The translations under genes were made by a program, and so were the position numbers. Below the pieces are notes generated by a model. The model did no database searches. It was given only the letters and a program-made list of their open reading frames with translations, and was not told where the DNA came from. Shown in pieces: positions 1-7,172 of a DNA stretch of 64,000 nucleotides. The DNA is from Kaistella faecalis (lineage in GTDB: Bacteria > Bacteroidota > Bacteroidia > Flavobacteriales > Weeksellaceae). The stretch is taken from positions 2,433,783-2,497,782 of the forward strand of contig NZ_CP078067.1 in assembly GCF_019195395.1 (NCBI RefSeq), in the 5' to 3' direction. Every line of letters begins with the position of its first letter. Within the stretch, counting starts at the first letter, position 1.

Positions 1-1
1 A

Positions 2-349
2 GGCTTCTACGAATGGAAATGGCTGGATGACAAAGGAAAGGAGAAGAATAAACATTTTCTGACTTTACCCAATGCCGGCATAATTTCTTTAGGAGGAATA
101 TATGGGAACTGGACGGATAAGGAAACCGGAGAAGAACTTAGAACCTTTTCTATTGTTACAACTCAGGCAAATGAATTAATGACGGAAATTCACAATACAA
201 AACATCGTATGCCTGTTGTCCTTACAAAGGCAATGGAAAAAGAATGGTTAATGGATAGAGATATTCAGGATTTTGCTTTTCCTAATCATGAAGCAGACCT
301 GCTCGCAATAAATCTTGATGAACCTGCAGAACCTAAAACCTTATTTTAA
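2..349 (+). CDS. SOS response-associated peptidase (SRAP/YedK-HMCES), 5' truncated
   Basis: The reading frame is already open at the window edge and runs to TAA at 347-349, giving 115 residues of a protein whose family is usually about 200-240 residues. The N-terminal part, including the catalytic Cys2, lies outside the window. What is seen is the GFYEW segment, which carries the active-site Glu of the family, and a HNTKHRMPVVL segment, which holds the catalytic His. Family members crosslink covalently to abasic sites in single-stranded DNA and shield them. Two small unknown genes follow after 10 bp, possibly in the same transcript. The family call is firm; the role is known only from the family. 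Confidence 0.88.
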   Translation, partial: GFYEWKWLDDKGKEKNKHFLTLPNAGIISLGGIYGNWTDKETGEELRTFSIVTTQANELMTEIHNTKHRMPVVLTKAMEKEWLMDRDIQDFAFPNHEADLLAINLDEPAEPKTLF

Positions 350-359
350 AAATTAAGAG

Positions 360-647
360 ATGATTACTTATAGAGAACACTTGATAGCTGCAATGCAAGA
401 TATGATTAAAATGCAATACATTCTTTTTGAGAATATTGTGAACCTTTCACTAACAGGTGAAATGAAGCATCTTCAAGGTTTTGTGGATGAAGATGAGTCT
501 TACGCATTTACTATGAATCATTTTAGAGGGGTGGAAGATCCTAATGTCCAATCCTTAATTCAGTTATGTGACATTATTCAGCAGAAATTAACTCAATTGA
601 TGGAGAAAAATAATATTGAATATAAGGATATAGATCTTGATACATGA
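360..647 (+). CDS. hypothetical protein, 95 aa
   Basis: I do not recognise this protein. It starts with ATG 10 bp after the SRAP gene and its TGA overlaps the ATG of the next gene (ATGA at 644-647), so the two small genes are probably translationally coupled. The protein is soluble, acidic and probably helical, rich in Met, Gln and Asp/Glu, with no signal peptide or transmembrane stretch. A C-terminal helix (about residues 62-85) could form a coiled coil. The four-base overlap is the main support for it being real. Confidence 0.6.
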   Translation: MITYREHLIAAMQDMIKMQYILFENIVNLSLTGEMKHLQGFVDEDESYAFTMNHFRGVEDPNVQSLIQLCDIIQQKLTQLMEKNNIEYKDIDLDT

Positions 648-910
648 TTACAATACCAGATCATAACACTGAACTTATTTTATTGCTAAGTGAGAAATAC
701 AAACTTTCGAAAATTATAGTTCATGAAAGTTTCCAGGTTTTTACGAAGCCGTTTATAAATCGTGTATCCAAAGATTGTGCAGAAAATGAGGGACTCGAAC
801 ATCACCTCCATTTGAAACAGCTTGCGGTGGACCTTGTGAGAGCTGCTCAAAAACATGTACCATTTCAAATTTCGATTTCCGACGGTACTGTCACAATAAA
901 GAATCTTTAA
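644..910 (+). CDS. hypothetical protein, 88 aa
   Basis: I do not recognise this protein. It overlaps the previous gene by ATGA and is the last gene before a 1.1-kb non-coding stretch. It is a small soluble alpha/beta-looking protein with a His-rich middle (EHHLHLK, about residues 52-58) and a beta-like C-terminus ending ISDGTVTIKNL. An antisense ORF at 686-958 is a shadow. No function can be assigned from sequence. Confidence 0.55.
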   Translation: MITIPDHNTELILLLSEKYKLSKIIVHESFQVFTKPFINRVSKDCAENEGLEHHLHLKQLAVDLVRAAQKHVPFQISISDGTVTIKNL

Positions 911-1060
911 GTACCACAGCTCTGCCACAGCAAATAACATAATTGCAATTATAGTCAATTTGCCATCGCAAACCGTTGCCCTCCACTCCGCTGCGCTGCG
1001 TTACGTGCAAACCAGCACCATTATCACCTATAATTGAAAATTATGCTAAATGCTTTCCTG

Positions 1061-1083
1061 TTGTGTGGGCGAAGCCCACACAA
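1061..1083. repeat. perfect 10-bp hairpin with GAA loop
   Basis: TTGTGTGGGC (1061-1070) and GCCCACACAA (1074-1083) are exact reverse complements around a GAA triloop. No T-run follows, so it is not an ordinary intrinsic terminator. It lies at the front of the structured-repeat array. Confidence 0.75.
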
Positions 1084-1189
1084 GCCAACGCCTTCCAGCC
1101 GCCAGGACAGTCATAATTTAGAAGACCCTCTCACCGTTCCAGTGCCCAAATCGACAGTCTAGTCTTGAAAGGTCCATGTGCCTGCAGTC

Positions 1190-1362
1190 CATAGCCTGCT
1201 TTTTTTCAGCGGAAAGTGTAGTGGCAGGCTATGCACTTCGGTACCGCGCACAGCAGTATTCCGGGTAACAAAAATATGCGTAGGCCATCCCTTACCCTTT
1301 GCCCACTTCCAGCAGCATCACGCATATTTTCCATTGCCCTCCATACCGCTGTCTTTCCAGCC
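1190..1362. repeat. structured repeat unit 1 (two hairpins)
   Basis: Hairpin A is CATAGCCTGC (1190-1199) paired with GCAGGCTATG (1224-1233), ten perfect pairs. The conserved core GGTACCGCGCACAGCAGTAT follows at 1240-1259. Hairpin B pairs CAGCAGTAT (1251-1259) with ATACCGCTG (1343-1351, one mismatch) and encloses a perfect 11-bp stem, AAAATATGCGT (1271-1281) with ACGCATATTTT (1320-1330). The 3' border is CCGCTGTCTTTCCAGC. Units 2 and 3 share this plan. Confidence 0.7.
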
Positions 1363-1420
1363 CCTTCAGTATTTGTTTATCGAAAGGGAGTTGCCTAAGC
1401 TTTCCCATGTTCCTCCAGCC

Positions 1421-1570
1421 AATAGCCGGCATACACTTCACGGACGTGACCGGCCGTTCCGTTGCAGCCCGCTATACGCTTCCGCAACCGCGCACAGCAG
1501 TATGCCGGCTCACCGGGAATTGCTTATTTTATTTTGGTTCCGGTAAGCCGTCATACAGCTGTCTTTTCCC
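1421..1570. repeat. structured repeat unit 2 (two hairpins)
   Basis: Hairpin A is weaker than in the other units: 1422-1430 pairs with 1467-1475 with one mismatch. The core is GCAACCGCGCACAGCAGTAT (1484-1503). Hairpin B is long: 1495-1519 pairs with 1538-1561, about 21 pairs with three mismatches and one bulged G, around an AT-rich loop. The 3' border CAGCTGTCTTTTCCC matches the borders of units 1 and 3 in position and general sequence. Confidence 0.65.
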
Positions 1571-1629
1571 TCGCTGTCCGCCGCCTTGAATGAAAAGCCG
1601 TTCTTAAAATTTGCCATGTCCCGCTAGTC

Positions 1630-1745
1630 AATAAACTGCTTTGTTTCAGCAGAAAAATGTAGTGGCAGTTTATTCACTATCGGTACCGCGCACAGCAGTA
1701 TGCCGCTGCTGCGTGCCCTCGCATCGGCATACCGCTGTTTTTCCA
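1630..1745. repeat. structured repeat unit 3 (two hairpins)
   Basis: Hairpin A is AATAAACTGC (1630-1639) paired with GCAGTTTATT (1665-1674). Compared with unit 1, three base pairs have changed on both sides, while the loop keeps TTTCAGC and TGTAGTG. The core GGTACCGCGCACAGCAGTAT (1682-1701) is identical to unit 1. Hairpin B pairs CAGCAGTATGCCG (1693-1705) with CGGCATACCGCTG (1725-1737), 12 of 13 pairs. The 3' border is CCGCTGTTTTTCCAGC. Confidence 0.7.
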
Positions 1746-1910
1746 GCAGCTGAGGGGAGCTAGAAAAATCCCGCTTCGAAATCCCTGAATTTTATAATAA
1801 GCAAATCTCTTGTTTCACCATCCGGGAGACCCGGATAAGAAAAAATAAAAAAAAAGAAAGTAAAGTTATGGTTTCGGAAAAATGCCGTGACAATATCAAG
1901 CCCTTGCGGG

Positions 1911-1966
1911 TTTTTTGCAAAAAAGATGGCCGTGAAAAATGATACGGCAATCTTTTTTGCAAAAAA
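1911..1966. repeat. 56-nt near-perfect hairpin upstream of the DUF6943-like gene
   Basis: TTTTTTGCAAAAAAGAT (1911-1927) is the exact reverse complement of 1950-1966. After one mismatch the stem continues with GCCGT (1929-1933) against ACGGC (1944-1948), leaving a 10-nt loop. It lies about 100 bp upstream of the ATG at 2070 and is flanked by a purine run (1837-1860) and a nearly complementary pyrimidine run (2003-2028). Confidence 0.75.
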
Positions 1967-2069
1967 ATATTGCATAGCATTTTTCCTCCCGAGGGGTAGA
2001 GCACTTTCTTTTTTTTCTTTTTTTCTTTTGAATAGTATTCAGAAGAGCAAATTTTTTAAAACAAAAGTT

Positions 2070-2495
2070 ATGCTTACCAACAAAGTACGGACGTACTCAG
2101 TCCACCGCCCAGCCCCGGAAACGGCTGTTTTTATTCTGAATCGTGGCCACAATGCCGGAAAACCTTTGCGTGAACCTTGCCCGAACTGCTTCATCATCTA
2201 CTGTGGCAACCAGGAAGAACTCGAAACCGTTTACTGGACCTTTTACGCACTCTGGAAAAACGGATTCTTTCATCCTTATCTCTGCGGCAGCGTCATCGAA
2301 ATGCTCAGACTCTTCGATCTGAAGAAGCTGCTGCAGAACTTCATTCAGCCTGGCATCGAAAAAGCCATCCGAAACCCGGAAATGATCCACAAAATCAAAT
2401 CCATCCACGACCTGGAACAGAAGCAAAATCAGCAGACCCAACTCATCAGCCAGCTCCGCGCTGCACTCATTCAGAAATATTATTACTCAATCTGA
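2070..2495 (+). CDS. DUF6943-like protein
   Basis: The protein has 141 residues counted from ATG 2070 (MLTNKVRTYS). The frame is open back to 1887, but that extension runs through the 56-nt hairpin and pyrimidine runs and reads as low-complexity Phe/Lys, so the internal start is preferred. It shows a segment FILNRGHNAGKPL followed by PCPNCF, then a tryptophan/tyrosine-rich middle and an ending rich in Gln. I recall this pattern from a Bacteroidota family annotated DUF6943, often near mobile DNA. The CPNC pair could bind metal, which is inference. No function is known. Confidence 0.7.
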   Translation: MLTNKVRTYSVHRPAPETAVFILNRGHNAGKPLREPCPNCFIIYCGNQEELETVYWTFYALWKNGFFHPYLCGSVIEMLRLFDLKKLLQNFIQPGIEKAIRNPEMIHKIKSIHDLEQKQNQQTQLISQLRAALIQKYYYSI

Positions 2496-2629
2496 AATCT
2501 AAAAATTCCCTCCGGGGAATTTTTTGTTTTGAGTGCCACTTTTCTCACCCATATCCCGTACTTAAGTCATACTTATTTCACCCCTTTTAATAAAACCCCG
2601 CAAACGGACGCAGGCAAAAATTTAGACAC

Positions 2630-2655
2630 AAAAAAAGCCTGTCATTACAACAGGC
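2630..2655 (-). terminator. intrinsic terminator of the 4585-2694 cassette
   Basis: GCCTGT (2637-2642) and ACAGGC (2650-2655) form a stem. Read on the minus strand it is followed by a run of seven T (2636-2630). It lies 39 bp past the stop codon of the last cassette gene. Confidence 0.75.
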
Positions 2656-2693
2656 CATCTAACTATTAAAATTCTAACAATGGGACTTAAGTG

Positions 2694-2984
2694 CTATTTT
2701 TCAGCTTCATCAGCTGGATCTTCACCCGATTTTCCGCGATTTTTAGCGGATTTTTCGCCATACTCTTCAGAGCTGACAGCCGTCTGACTTACCGCACCGA
2801 GAATGGTTCCGCCTAAAAGCAAGTAACCTCCAATGGAAATTACTGCTGCAGGTAAGGCAACCGGCGCCGCCACAAGGGCACCGCCTACAGCCGACAAACC
2901 CAGTCCGATATTGCGGGCAATCCGAAACCACTTCGGAGTGGGTGAACTCATTCTGCTTGCTAAATTCATGTTTCTATTTTTCAT
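2694..2984 (-). CDS. small holin-like membrane protein, 96 aa
   Basis: The protein has a basic N-terminus, then a glycine/alanine-rich hydrophobic region from about residue 26 to 68 that can form two transmembrane helices with a short turn, then a charged tail (KSAKNRGKSGEDPADEAEK). Size and topology resemble class II phage holins, but I recognise no named family. It is the last gene of the cassette, starts 11 bp inside the upstream gene (2974-3237) and is followed by a terminator. The holin idea rests on topology and on the neighbouring DUF5675 gene only. Confidence 0.55.
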   Translation of the reverse strand: MKNRNMNLASRMSSPTPKWFRIARNIGLGLSAVGGALVAAPVALPAAVISIGGYLLLGGTILGAVSQTAVSSEEYGEKSAKNRGKSGEDPADEAEK

Positions 2985-3237
2985 GATCTTGATTTTTTGT
3001 TTGGTTAATTTCTAATTTATTCATCCTTTGTTCCAGGTATTCAACTTTCTTGGTGAGGATATCATAAGAAGTTCTGAATTCTGTTTTGATGATCAGAGCC
3101 ATGGTCTTAACCTCTGACATATCTCTTTCCATACTCTTGAAATCGGTGTGCAGCTGCTTGATGAAGTAAGCAACGATACCCAGCAGAACACTGCTGATAA
3201 AACCGAACATCACACTCAACGTTAATTCACTTCCCAT
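2974..3237 (-). CDS. membrane-anchored coiled-coil protein, 87 aa
   Basis: An N-terminal transmembrane helix (about residues 5-26) is followed by a charged helical region with heptad spacing (about 30-80), typical of a short anchored coiled coil. Its end overlaps the next gene by 11 bp and it starts 12 bp after the DUF5675 gene, so all three are one transcription unit. Such small anchored coiled coils sit beside holins or lytic enzymes in phage lysis cassettes, as spanin-like or regulatory partners, but no family assignment is possible here. Confidence 0.6.
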   Translation of the reverse strand: MGSELTLSVMFGFISSVLLGIVAYFIKQLHTDFKSMERDMSEVKTMALIIKTEFRTSYDILTKKVEYLEQRMNKLEINQTKNQDHEK

Positions 3238-3249
3238 GATGATTCTGTT

Positions 3250-3702
3250 TTAAAATTGAAAATTGTTCTGGATCTCAATCTGATTATCCTTGCTTTTGGC
3301 TGCCGCCAAAAGTTTAGGATAAACCTGCCGGTATGCATCGCGGCTCTGCAGAACCTGATAGTCTCCGTCTTTTTTGATGTAGCTCAATCCTACGAGCGGA
3401 CAACCGGCTGTGTGTTCGATCGTGTTTCCTGTATGGATATACACCAGGTCGAAAGTCGGCAGATCATCAATTTCAATCATGCCCTGATGCATTTGTCCGT
3501 ACTTCTGGGAATACGTTCTGTTCATTCCACCTGTGGTGTTGGTTTTAAGCTGAAATTTTCCCTCCGGGATCGCGGTCCTGCTTTTAATCTTAACCTGGCG
3601 GATTTTATCTTCCAGGAGAAAGCATTGAAAAATCCCATCTATGTACAGATGAGAAAGGGTGCTTTCTTTGCCCTGGGCTACTCTTACTATTTTTGTTTTC
3701 AT
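3250..3702 (-). CDS. DUF5675 family protein
   Basis: This 150-residue protein matches the DUF5675 pattern as I remember it: a TLSHLYIDG..CFLLED start, TAIPEGKFQL at 43-52, IHTGNT at 89-94 and TAGCPLVG at 98-105. The conserved His and Cys in the last two motifs suggest an enzyme, perhaps acting on peptidoglycan, but I know of no demonstrated activity. The family is common in phage and phage-derived regions. It sits between the 267-aa unknown gene and the small membrane proteins. A 156-residue antisense ORF (3256-3726) is a shadow. Confidence 0.8.
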   Translation of the reverse strand: MKTKIVRVAQGKESTLSHLYIDGIFQCFLLEDKIRQVKIKSRTAIPEGKFQLKTNTTGGMNRTYSQKYGQMHQGMIEIDDLPTFDLVYIHTGNTIEHTAGCPLVGLSYIKKDGDYQVLQSRDAYRQVYPKLLAAAKSKDNQIEIQNNFQF

Positions 3703-3736
3703 AAAGTTCTGTATTTGGATTTATGAAATGAGTGAT

Positions 3737-3765
3737 AAAAAAAAGGCTTCCATTTTCTGGAAGCC
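3737..3765 (-). terminator. terminator after the 267-aa gene
   Basis: GGCTTCC (3745-3751) pairs with GGAAGCC (3759-3765) around a 7-nt loop. On the minus strand a run of eight T follows (3744-3737). It separates the gene ending at 3782 from the DUF5675 gene, so the downstream trio may have its own promoter or depend on read-through. Confidence 0.75.
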
Positions 3766-3781
3766 CTTTCATGATCACATC

Positions 3782-4585
3782 CTAAAACACTTCCTCGATT
3801 TTGAGACAGTTACCGGTAGCAAATGGGTAATAAACTCCGTTTACTTCCTGGAAGAATTCGATTCCGATACACTGAAGTACAGAAACGGTATTGTCCAGCG
3901 TTGGTAAACCTGGCAAATCTGCCGTAATGGTATCACCGGAATAACTTTCATTAAGCGGGATAAAAGGTGATCTGGCAACTACACTCAGCTCATTATTCAC
4001 CGCGTCGTCCGGTTCATAAGTTCCGGTTATCGGGTTATAAGAAAAGTCTGCGATAACTGCCAAAGCATGGAGCAAACGGAAGTGCGAAGCACCTGCAGGA
4101 GCAGCGATCAATTCGATTGGTATGAACTCTTCTACAATAAAATCTGCAGTATTTCTTGCAGGATCATGATTCACCTGATATGGAGCATTGAAAACACCGT
4201 TGATCGATTGGTTCTTGTTGAACTCAAACCCATTCAGATAATTTCTCTGAGTGGAAATCTCAACTTTTCGGTAACCTCTGGCTTCCGTTCCGTCCTCCAG
4301 GTTGATTTTCTTCATGATCGAAGTTAATCTTCCCGTTACCTGAGTATCGGTAAATTTACCCATCAGCTGGGAAAGAGCGGTTCGCACCGCTTTCCCGGCG
4401 ATGGCACACCCACCGAACTCGTTCATGTTTTCGCGGGTACGCTCAAACTCCGGAGCGGTTTTAACCTGTTCTGCGGTGGGTCCGCCCACCATGCCGGCAA
4501 AAAATCCTTTTTGCCCTTTGATTTTGAAATGTCTAACGTCGCCTATGGTTCCGACGTATTTCATGAGACCTTTTTGTCTTGCCAT
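3782..4585 (-). CDS. conserved Bacteroidota protein of unknown function, 267 aa
   Basis: The start is placed at MARQKGLMKYVG (4585); the 13 extra residues possible upstream look like untranslated leader. The N-terminus, with 'GTIGDVRHFKIKGQKGFFAG' and 'APEFERTRENMNEFGG', resembles a family I recall from many Bacteroidota genomes, always of unknown function. The rest has beta-rich stretches and no signal peptide or transmembrane helix. It is divergent from the thermonuclease gene at 4730 and leads the minus-strand cassette. A virion or tail-like structural role is possible given the DUF5675/holin-like neighbours but is not shown. Confidence 0.65.
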   Translation of the reverse strand: MARQKGLMKYVGTIGDVRHFKIKGQKGFFAGMVGGPTAEQVKTAPEFERTRENMNEFGGCAIAGKAVRTALSQLMGKFTDTQVTGRLTSIMKKINLEDGTEARGYRKVEISTQRNYLNGFEFNKNQSINGVFNAPYQVNHDPARNTADFIVEEFIPIELIAAPAGASHFRLLHALAVIADFSYNPITGTYEPDDAVNNELSVVARSPFIPLNESYSGDTITADLPGLPTLDNTVSVLQCIGIEFFQEVNGVYYPFATGNCLKIEEVF

Positions 4586-4623
4586 GATATTAAATTTTGT
4601 AATTGATAATTTGAAGAAAAACA

Positions 4624-4638
4624 CTGTTGTCTAGACAG
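4624..4638. promoter_or_regulatory. palindrome in the divergent promoter region
   Basis: TGTCTAGACA (4628-4637) is a perfect 10-bp palindrome, and CTGT/ACAG extends it imperfectly to 4624-4638. It lies 40 bp upstream of the 4585 start and about 90 bp from the thermonuclease start. It is a candidate operator; no matching regulator is seen in the window. Confidence 0.35.
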
Positions 4639-4729
4639 TTATAAATTTCTTGAATTGTCTTTACAAAAGCAATAGTTAAAACACAGTAAATCAACGCATT
4701 ACAATGAAATTAACCCAAAATACACTACC

Positions 4730-5251
4730 ATGAACGTCAGCAAAACTATAAATCCGTCAGCAAAGTATTTTCAGATTCCGGGCATCATTACCGAAACCCA
4801 CTGGATCGTCGAAAGAGTTCTGGATGGAGATACCCTTATCGTAAAAGAAGAATTCGGTCAGGAAAGCAAAGAAATCCGACTTTACGGCCTTGATGCACCG
4901 GAAGTCCACATGAGCCGAAAAATGCGTGAGGATGAAGCGAAAAGCCACCTGCCTGCAGCGTTACTGCTGGAACTCGGACTGCAGAGTTTAGATTACGTGC
5001 TCCAGGTGTGCCCACCTGGAACCCGCATCACACTCCTGACCGAAAAGAAAAACGAACTCGACTTCTGGCTGCGCCAGCTAGCCTATGTCATTATGCCTTC
5101 CGGCAAATGCCTGAATGAGCTTCTAATAGAAAAGGGATGGGCAAAAACTTCTAACAATTACTATTGCAGTTATTTGCATTACTTTCAACAATTAACTATA
5201 TTAGCAAAAGCAAGCAATGCAGGAATATTCAAGTTTTCTGGAAGTTTCTAA
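4730..5251 (+). CDS. thermonuclease-like protein (SNase domain)
   Basis: A 173-residue staphylococcal-nuclease-like protein. Motifs are RVLDGDTL (Asp32 and Asp34, metal-binding region), IRLYGLDAPE (Arg50, Glu58), KKNELDFWLRQLAYV (Arg115) and LNELLIEKGWAK. These match the catalytic Arg, Glu, Arg trio and metal-binding Asp of SNase. There is no obvious signal peptide, so export is doubtful. The last 25 residues (Tyr/Cys-rich, then FKFSGSF) are atypical. It stands alone, divergent from the phage-like cassette, and fits a mobile-element cargo nuclease. Confidence 0.85.
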   Translation: MNVSKTINPSAKYFQIPGIITETHWIVERVLDGDTLIVKEEFGQESKEIRLYGLDAPEVHMSRKMREDEAKSHLPAALLLELGLQSLDYVLQVCPPGTRITLLTEKKNELDFWLRQLAYVIMPSGKCLNELLIEKGWAKTSNNYYCSYLHYFQQLTILAKASNAGIFKFSGSF

Positions 5252-5557
5252 AATGTTGTACCCATGTTGTACTACAGAATTAAAAGGAGTAAGCAAAACC
5301 CCGATTTTAGAAGCTTTCTCGCAAAATTAATTATATTGAACAAATATAAATAATTTTAGGGAGAATAGGAAAGTGCCGAATCATTGTCAGGGTCTAAAAT
5401 ATGATAAAATAACGTCCTGTTCGAATTGGGTTAAAAAGACGCAGTGTATATTTGTAAATGATTACAATCTGCTAACAAATGCAGGAAAGTGGTGAATTAT
5501 TATGAATTTGAATTATTTGTTTTATATTTGGAGGACAATTTTAAATAAAATAGATAT
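5252..5557. other. intergenic region with a tandem 9-bp repeat and promoter
   Basis: These 306 bases hold no gene. Just after the thermonuclease stop ATGTTGTAC occurs twice (5253-5261 and 5264-5272). The rest is AT-rich and holds the probable promoter for the secreted protein. This is the boundary between the accessory region and the ordinary chromosome; no attachment-site duplicate was found. Confidence 0.5.
5447..5454 (+). promoter_or_regulatory. -7 promoter element TATATTTG
   Basis: An exact match to the Bacteroidota TAnnTTTG element, with TTGG at 5426-5429 about 17 bp upstream as a possible -33 element. It would start transcription near 5460, giving a leader of about 100 nt. A second TATATTTG lies at 5523-5530, closer to the ATG, but lacks a clear -33 partner. 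Confidence 0.5.
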
Positions 5558-7150
5558 ATGAAAAAATTATTACTTTCTTGTTTCCTTGCAATGGGAATCG
5601 GTGCTCAAGCACAGTTAAACTACACAGGGGATTTTGAAGATGCGACCAATGTAGGACAGTATGGCCAGTTTGGTGGTGGAACATTTGAAACTGCTGCTGC
5701 GTGTTCAGGAACACTTGGTGGGCAATTGGCCATCGGTGGAACAGTTTCACAAACCGGATGGATGGTTATGAATGATGTTCTGGAAGAGGAATTTGGCAGT
5801 GTGAATAACGGTCAGGAAGCGGTTGTTACTTTCAGTTACAAAAAAGCTGCAGGAGTTACAGGGACTTTGTATGCTGCTGTTTTTACCTTTGTGCCAAGTT
5901 CAGGCGCCTGGAATATTGAATATGTTAGCACCGGTACAGTGCTTGGAACTGCGGCGATTACTACTTGTGCGCAGAAAACCGGTACAATTCCGGCAGGTAA
6001 AATGCAGCCAGGACAATCTTATGCATTCGGTGCTTGGTTTGTACCAAGCGGTGGAACCTCGGGCAATGTATTCATAGATAATATATCTATTGCACAGCAG
6101 TCTGTTACTACAGTTCCCGCATGTACAGCTTTCACAAATCCGGTGAACGGCGGTGTACTGCCTTCCGGAACCAATACGTTTACATGGCCAGCAGTTGCAA
6201 CTGCAGTAAATTATGTTCTTACTGTGGGAACCACGCCAGGCGGAAATGATACTTTTGGAGGTGTTGTTGCTGGAACATCCCAGAACGTAGCTCTTGCTCC
6301 TAATACAACTTACTACGCAACAGTAACACCTGCGAATACAGTTGGTGAAGCTACTGGCTGCACTGGGGTTACTTTCACTACAAATAATGTAATTACCTAT
6401 TGCGGTCCTCTAACGTCAAGTGCTCCAACTGCTGTTGCACCGATCAAGTCCGTTAATTTTGCTGGAACGACCAAGACTTCAGATGCAGCAGCTACTACAA
6501 TTGGCTCATTTGCAGCATATGAAGATTTCACAACTACAGTTTTTGAGGTAAAAGATAATGTAACTTCACTTCCTCTAACGGTATTGGGAACAACTAACGG
6601 AAATCCTGTTAATGGTTGGGCAATGTCGGTATTTATCGACTGGAACAGCGATGGTGATTTTGATGATGCAGGAGAGTCTTACTTCAATACCACTGCAACG
6701 ATGATCAGAAAAGCTAACGTACCAGATAACCCAACTTCCTTAACTGGTAATATTGCGATCCCTGCAGGAACAGCTTACGGACAGAAAAGAATGAGAGTTA
6801 AATATAATTTCTCAGGAACAGCAATTCATACAGCCTTGGTTTCCGGATGTGCTCAGATGGGTAACGGTCAGGCAGAAGATTATACCATTAATTATCAGCA
6901 GTTCCTTGCGGTAGGTGATGTAAATAAGTCAAATGTATCTGTATATCCTAATCCATTCAAAGATGTATTGAAAATCTCAGATATCAAAGGCGTAAAATCT
7001 ATCAATATTGTAGATGTATCAGGAAGAACTGTGAAAACATTAGCACCTGCTACTGAACTTAATCTTGGACAGCTGAAATCAGGAATGTACTTCGTGAATT
7101 TACAGTATACTGACGGTTCTGTGAAAACAGTGAAATCAATTAAAAAGTAA
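5558..7150 (+). CDS. secreted multidomain protein with T9SS type A sorting domain
   Basis: A 530-residue secreted protein. Residues 1-18 are a signal peptide (MKKLLLSCFLAMGIGAQA). A beta-rich N-terminal domain follows, then a fibronectin-III-like domain (about 190-280). A GEVED-like domain covers about 350-450, with a D-rich loop (DWNSDGDFDDAGE) and a closing GNGQAEDYTINY. The C-terminal type A sorting domain is about 455-530 (VYPNPFKDVLKI, then SGMYFVNL). This tail directs export through the type IX secretion system and release or anchoring at the cell surface. Such proteins are often adhesins or enzymes; no catalytic domain is visible. Confidence 0.88.
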   Translation: MKKLLLSCFLAMGIGAQAQLNYTGDFEDATNVGQYGQFGGGTFETAAACSGTLGGQLAIGGTVSQTGWMVMNDVLEEEFGSVNNGQEAVVTFSYKKAAGVTGTLYAAVFTFVPSSGAWNIEYVSTGTVLGTAAITTCAQKTGTIPAGKMQPGQSYAFGAWFVPSGGTSGNVFIDNISIAQQSVTTVPACTAFTNPVNGGVLPSGTNTFTWPAVATAVNYVLTVGTTPGGNDTFGGVVAGTSQNVALAPNTTYYATVTPANTVGEATGCTGVTFTTNNVITYCGPLTSSAPTAVAPIKSVNFAGTTKTSDAAATTIGSFAAYEDFTTTVFEVKDNVTSLPLTVLGTTNGNPVNGWAMSVFIDWNSDGDFDDAGESYFNTTATMIRKANVPDNPTSLTGNIAIPAGTAYGQKRMRVKYNFSGTAIHTALVSGCAQMGNGQAEDYTINYQQFLAVGDVNKSNVSVYPNPFKDVLKISDIKGVKSINIVDVSGRTVKTLAPATELNLGQLKSGMYFVNLQYTDGSVKTVKSIKK

Positions 7151-7172
7151 GTTTTTTAATAATTTAGTGAAG

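Larger units (their letters stand above)
911..2069. other. GC-rich non-coding stretch with structured repeats
   Basis: These 1,159 bases hold no credible gene; the ORFs at 1178-1546 and 1299-1589 overlap each other and coincide with repeats. The part from about 965 to 1750 is clearly richer in G+C than the surrounding genes. It contains a perfect hairpin (1061-1083), three copies of a two-hairpin element (1190-1362, 1421-1570, 1630-1745) and, at 1820-2030, nested inverted repeats. The string TTGCCCTCCACTCCGCTG near 977-994 resembles the 3' border of the later copies (TTGCCCTCCATACCGCTG, 1334-1351) and may be the remnant of a fourth unit. Confidence 0.7.

Noticed and set aside
1178..1589. Two overlapping plus-strand ORFs of 122 and 96 codons in the GC-rich stretch
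   Set aside because: They overlap in different frames, are rich in Pro, Ser, Cys and Arg without any motif, and coincide with the structured repeats.
1190..1745. Repeats as a CRISPR array
   Set aside because: Only three units about 210-230 bp apart, diverged from each other and with internal folds; no cas gene in the window.
3256..3726. 156-codon plus-strand ORF
   Set aside because: It is antisense to the DUF5675 gene, which has recognisable motifs and fits the cassette.
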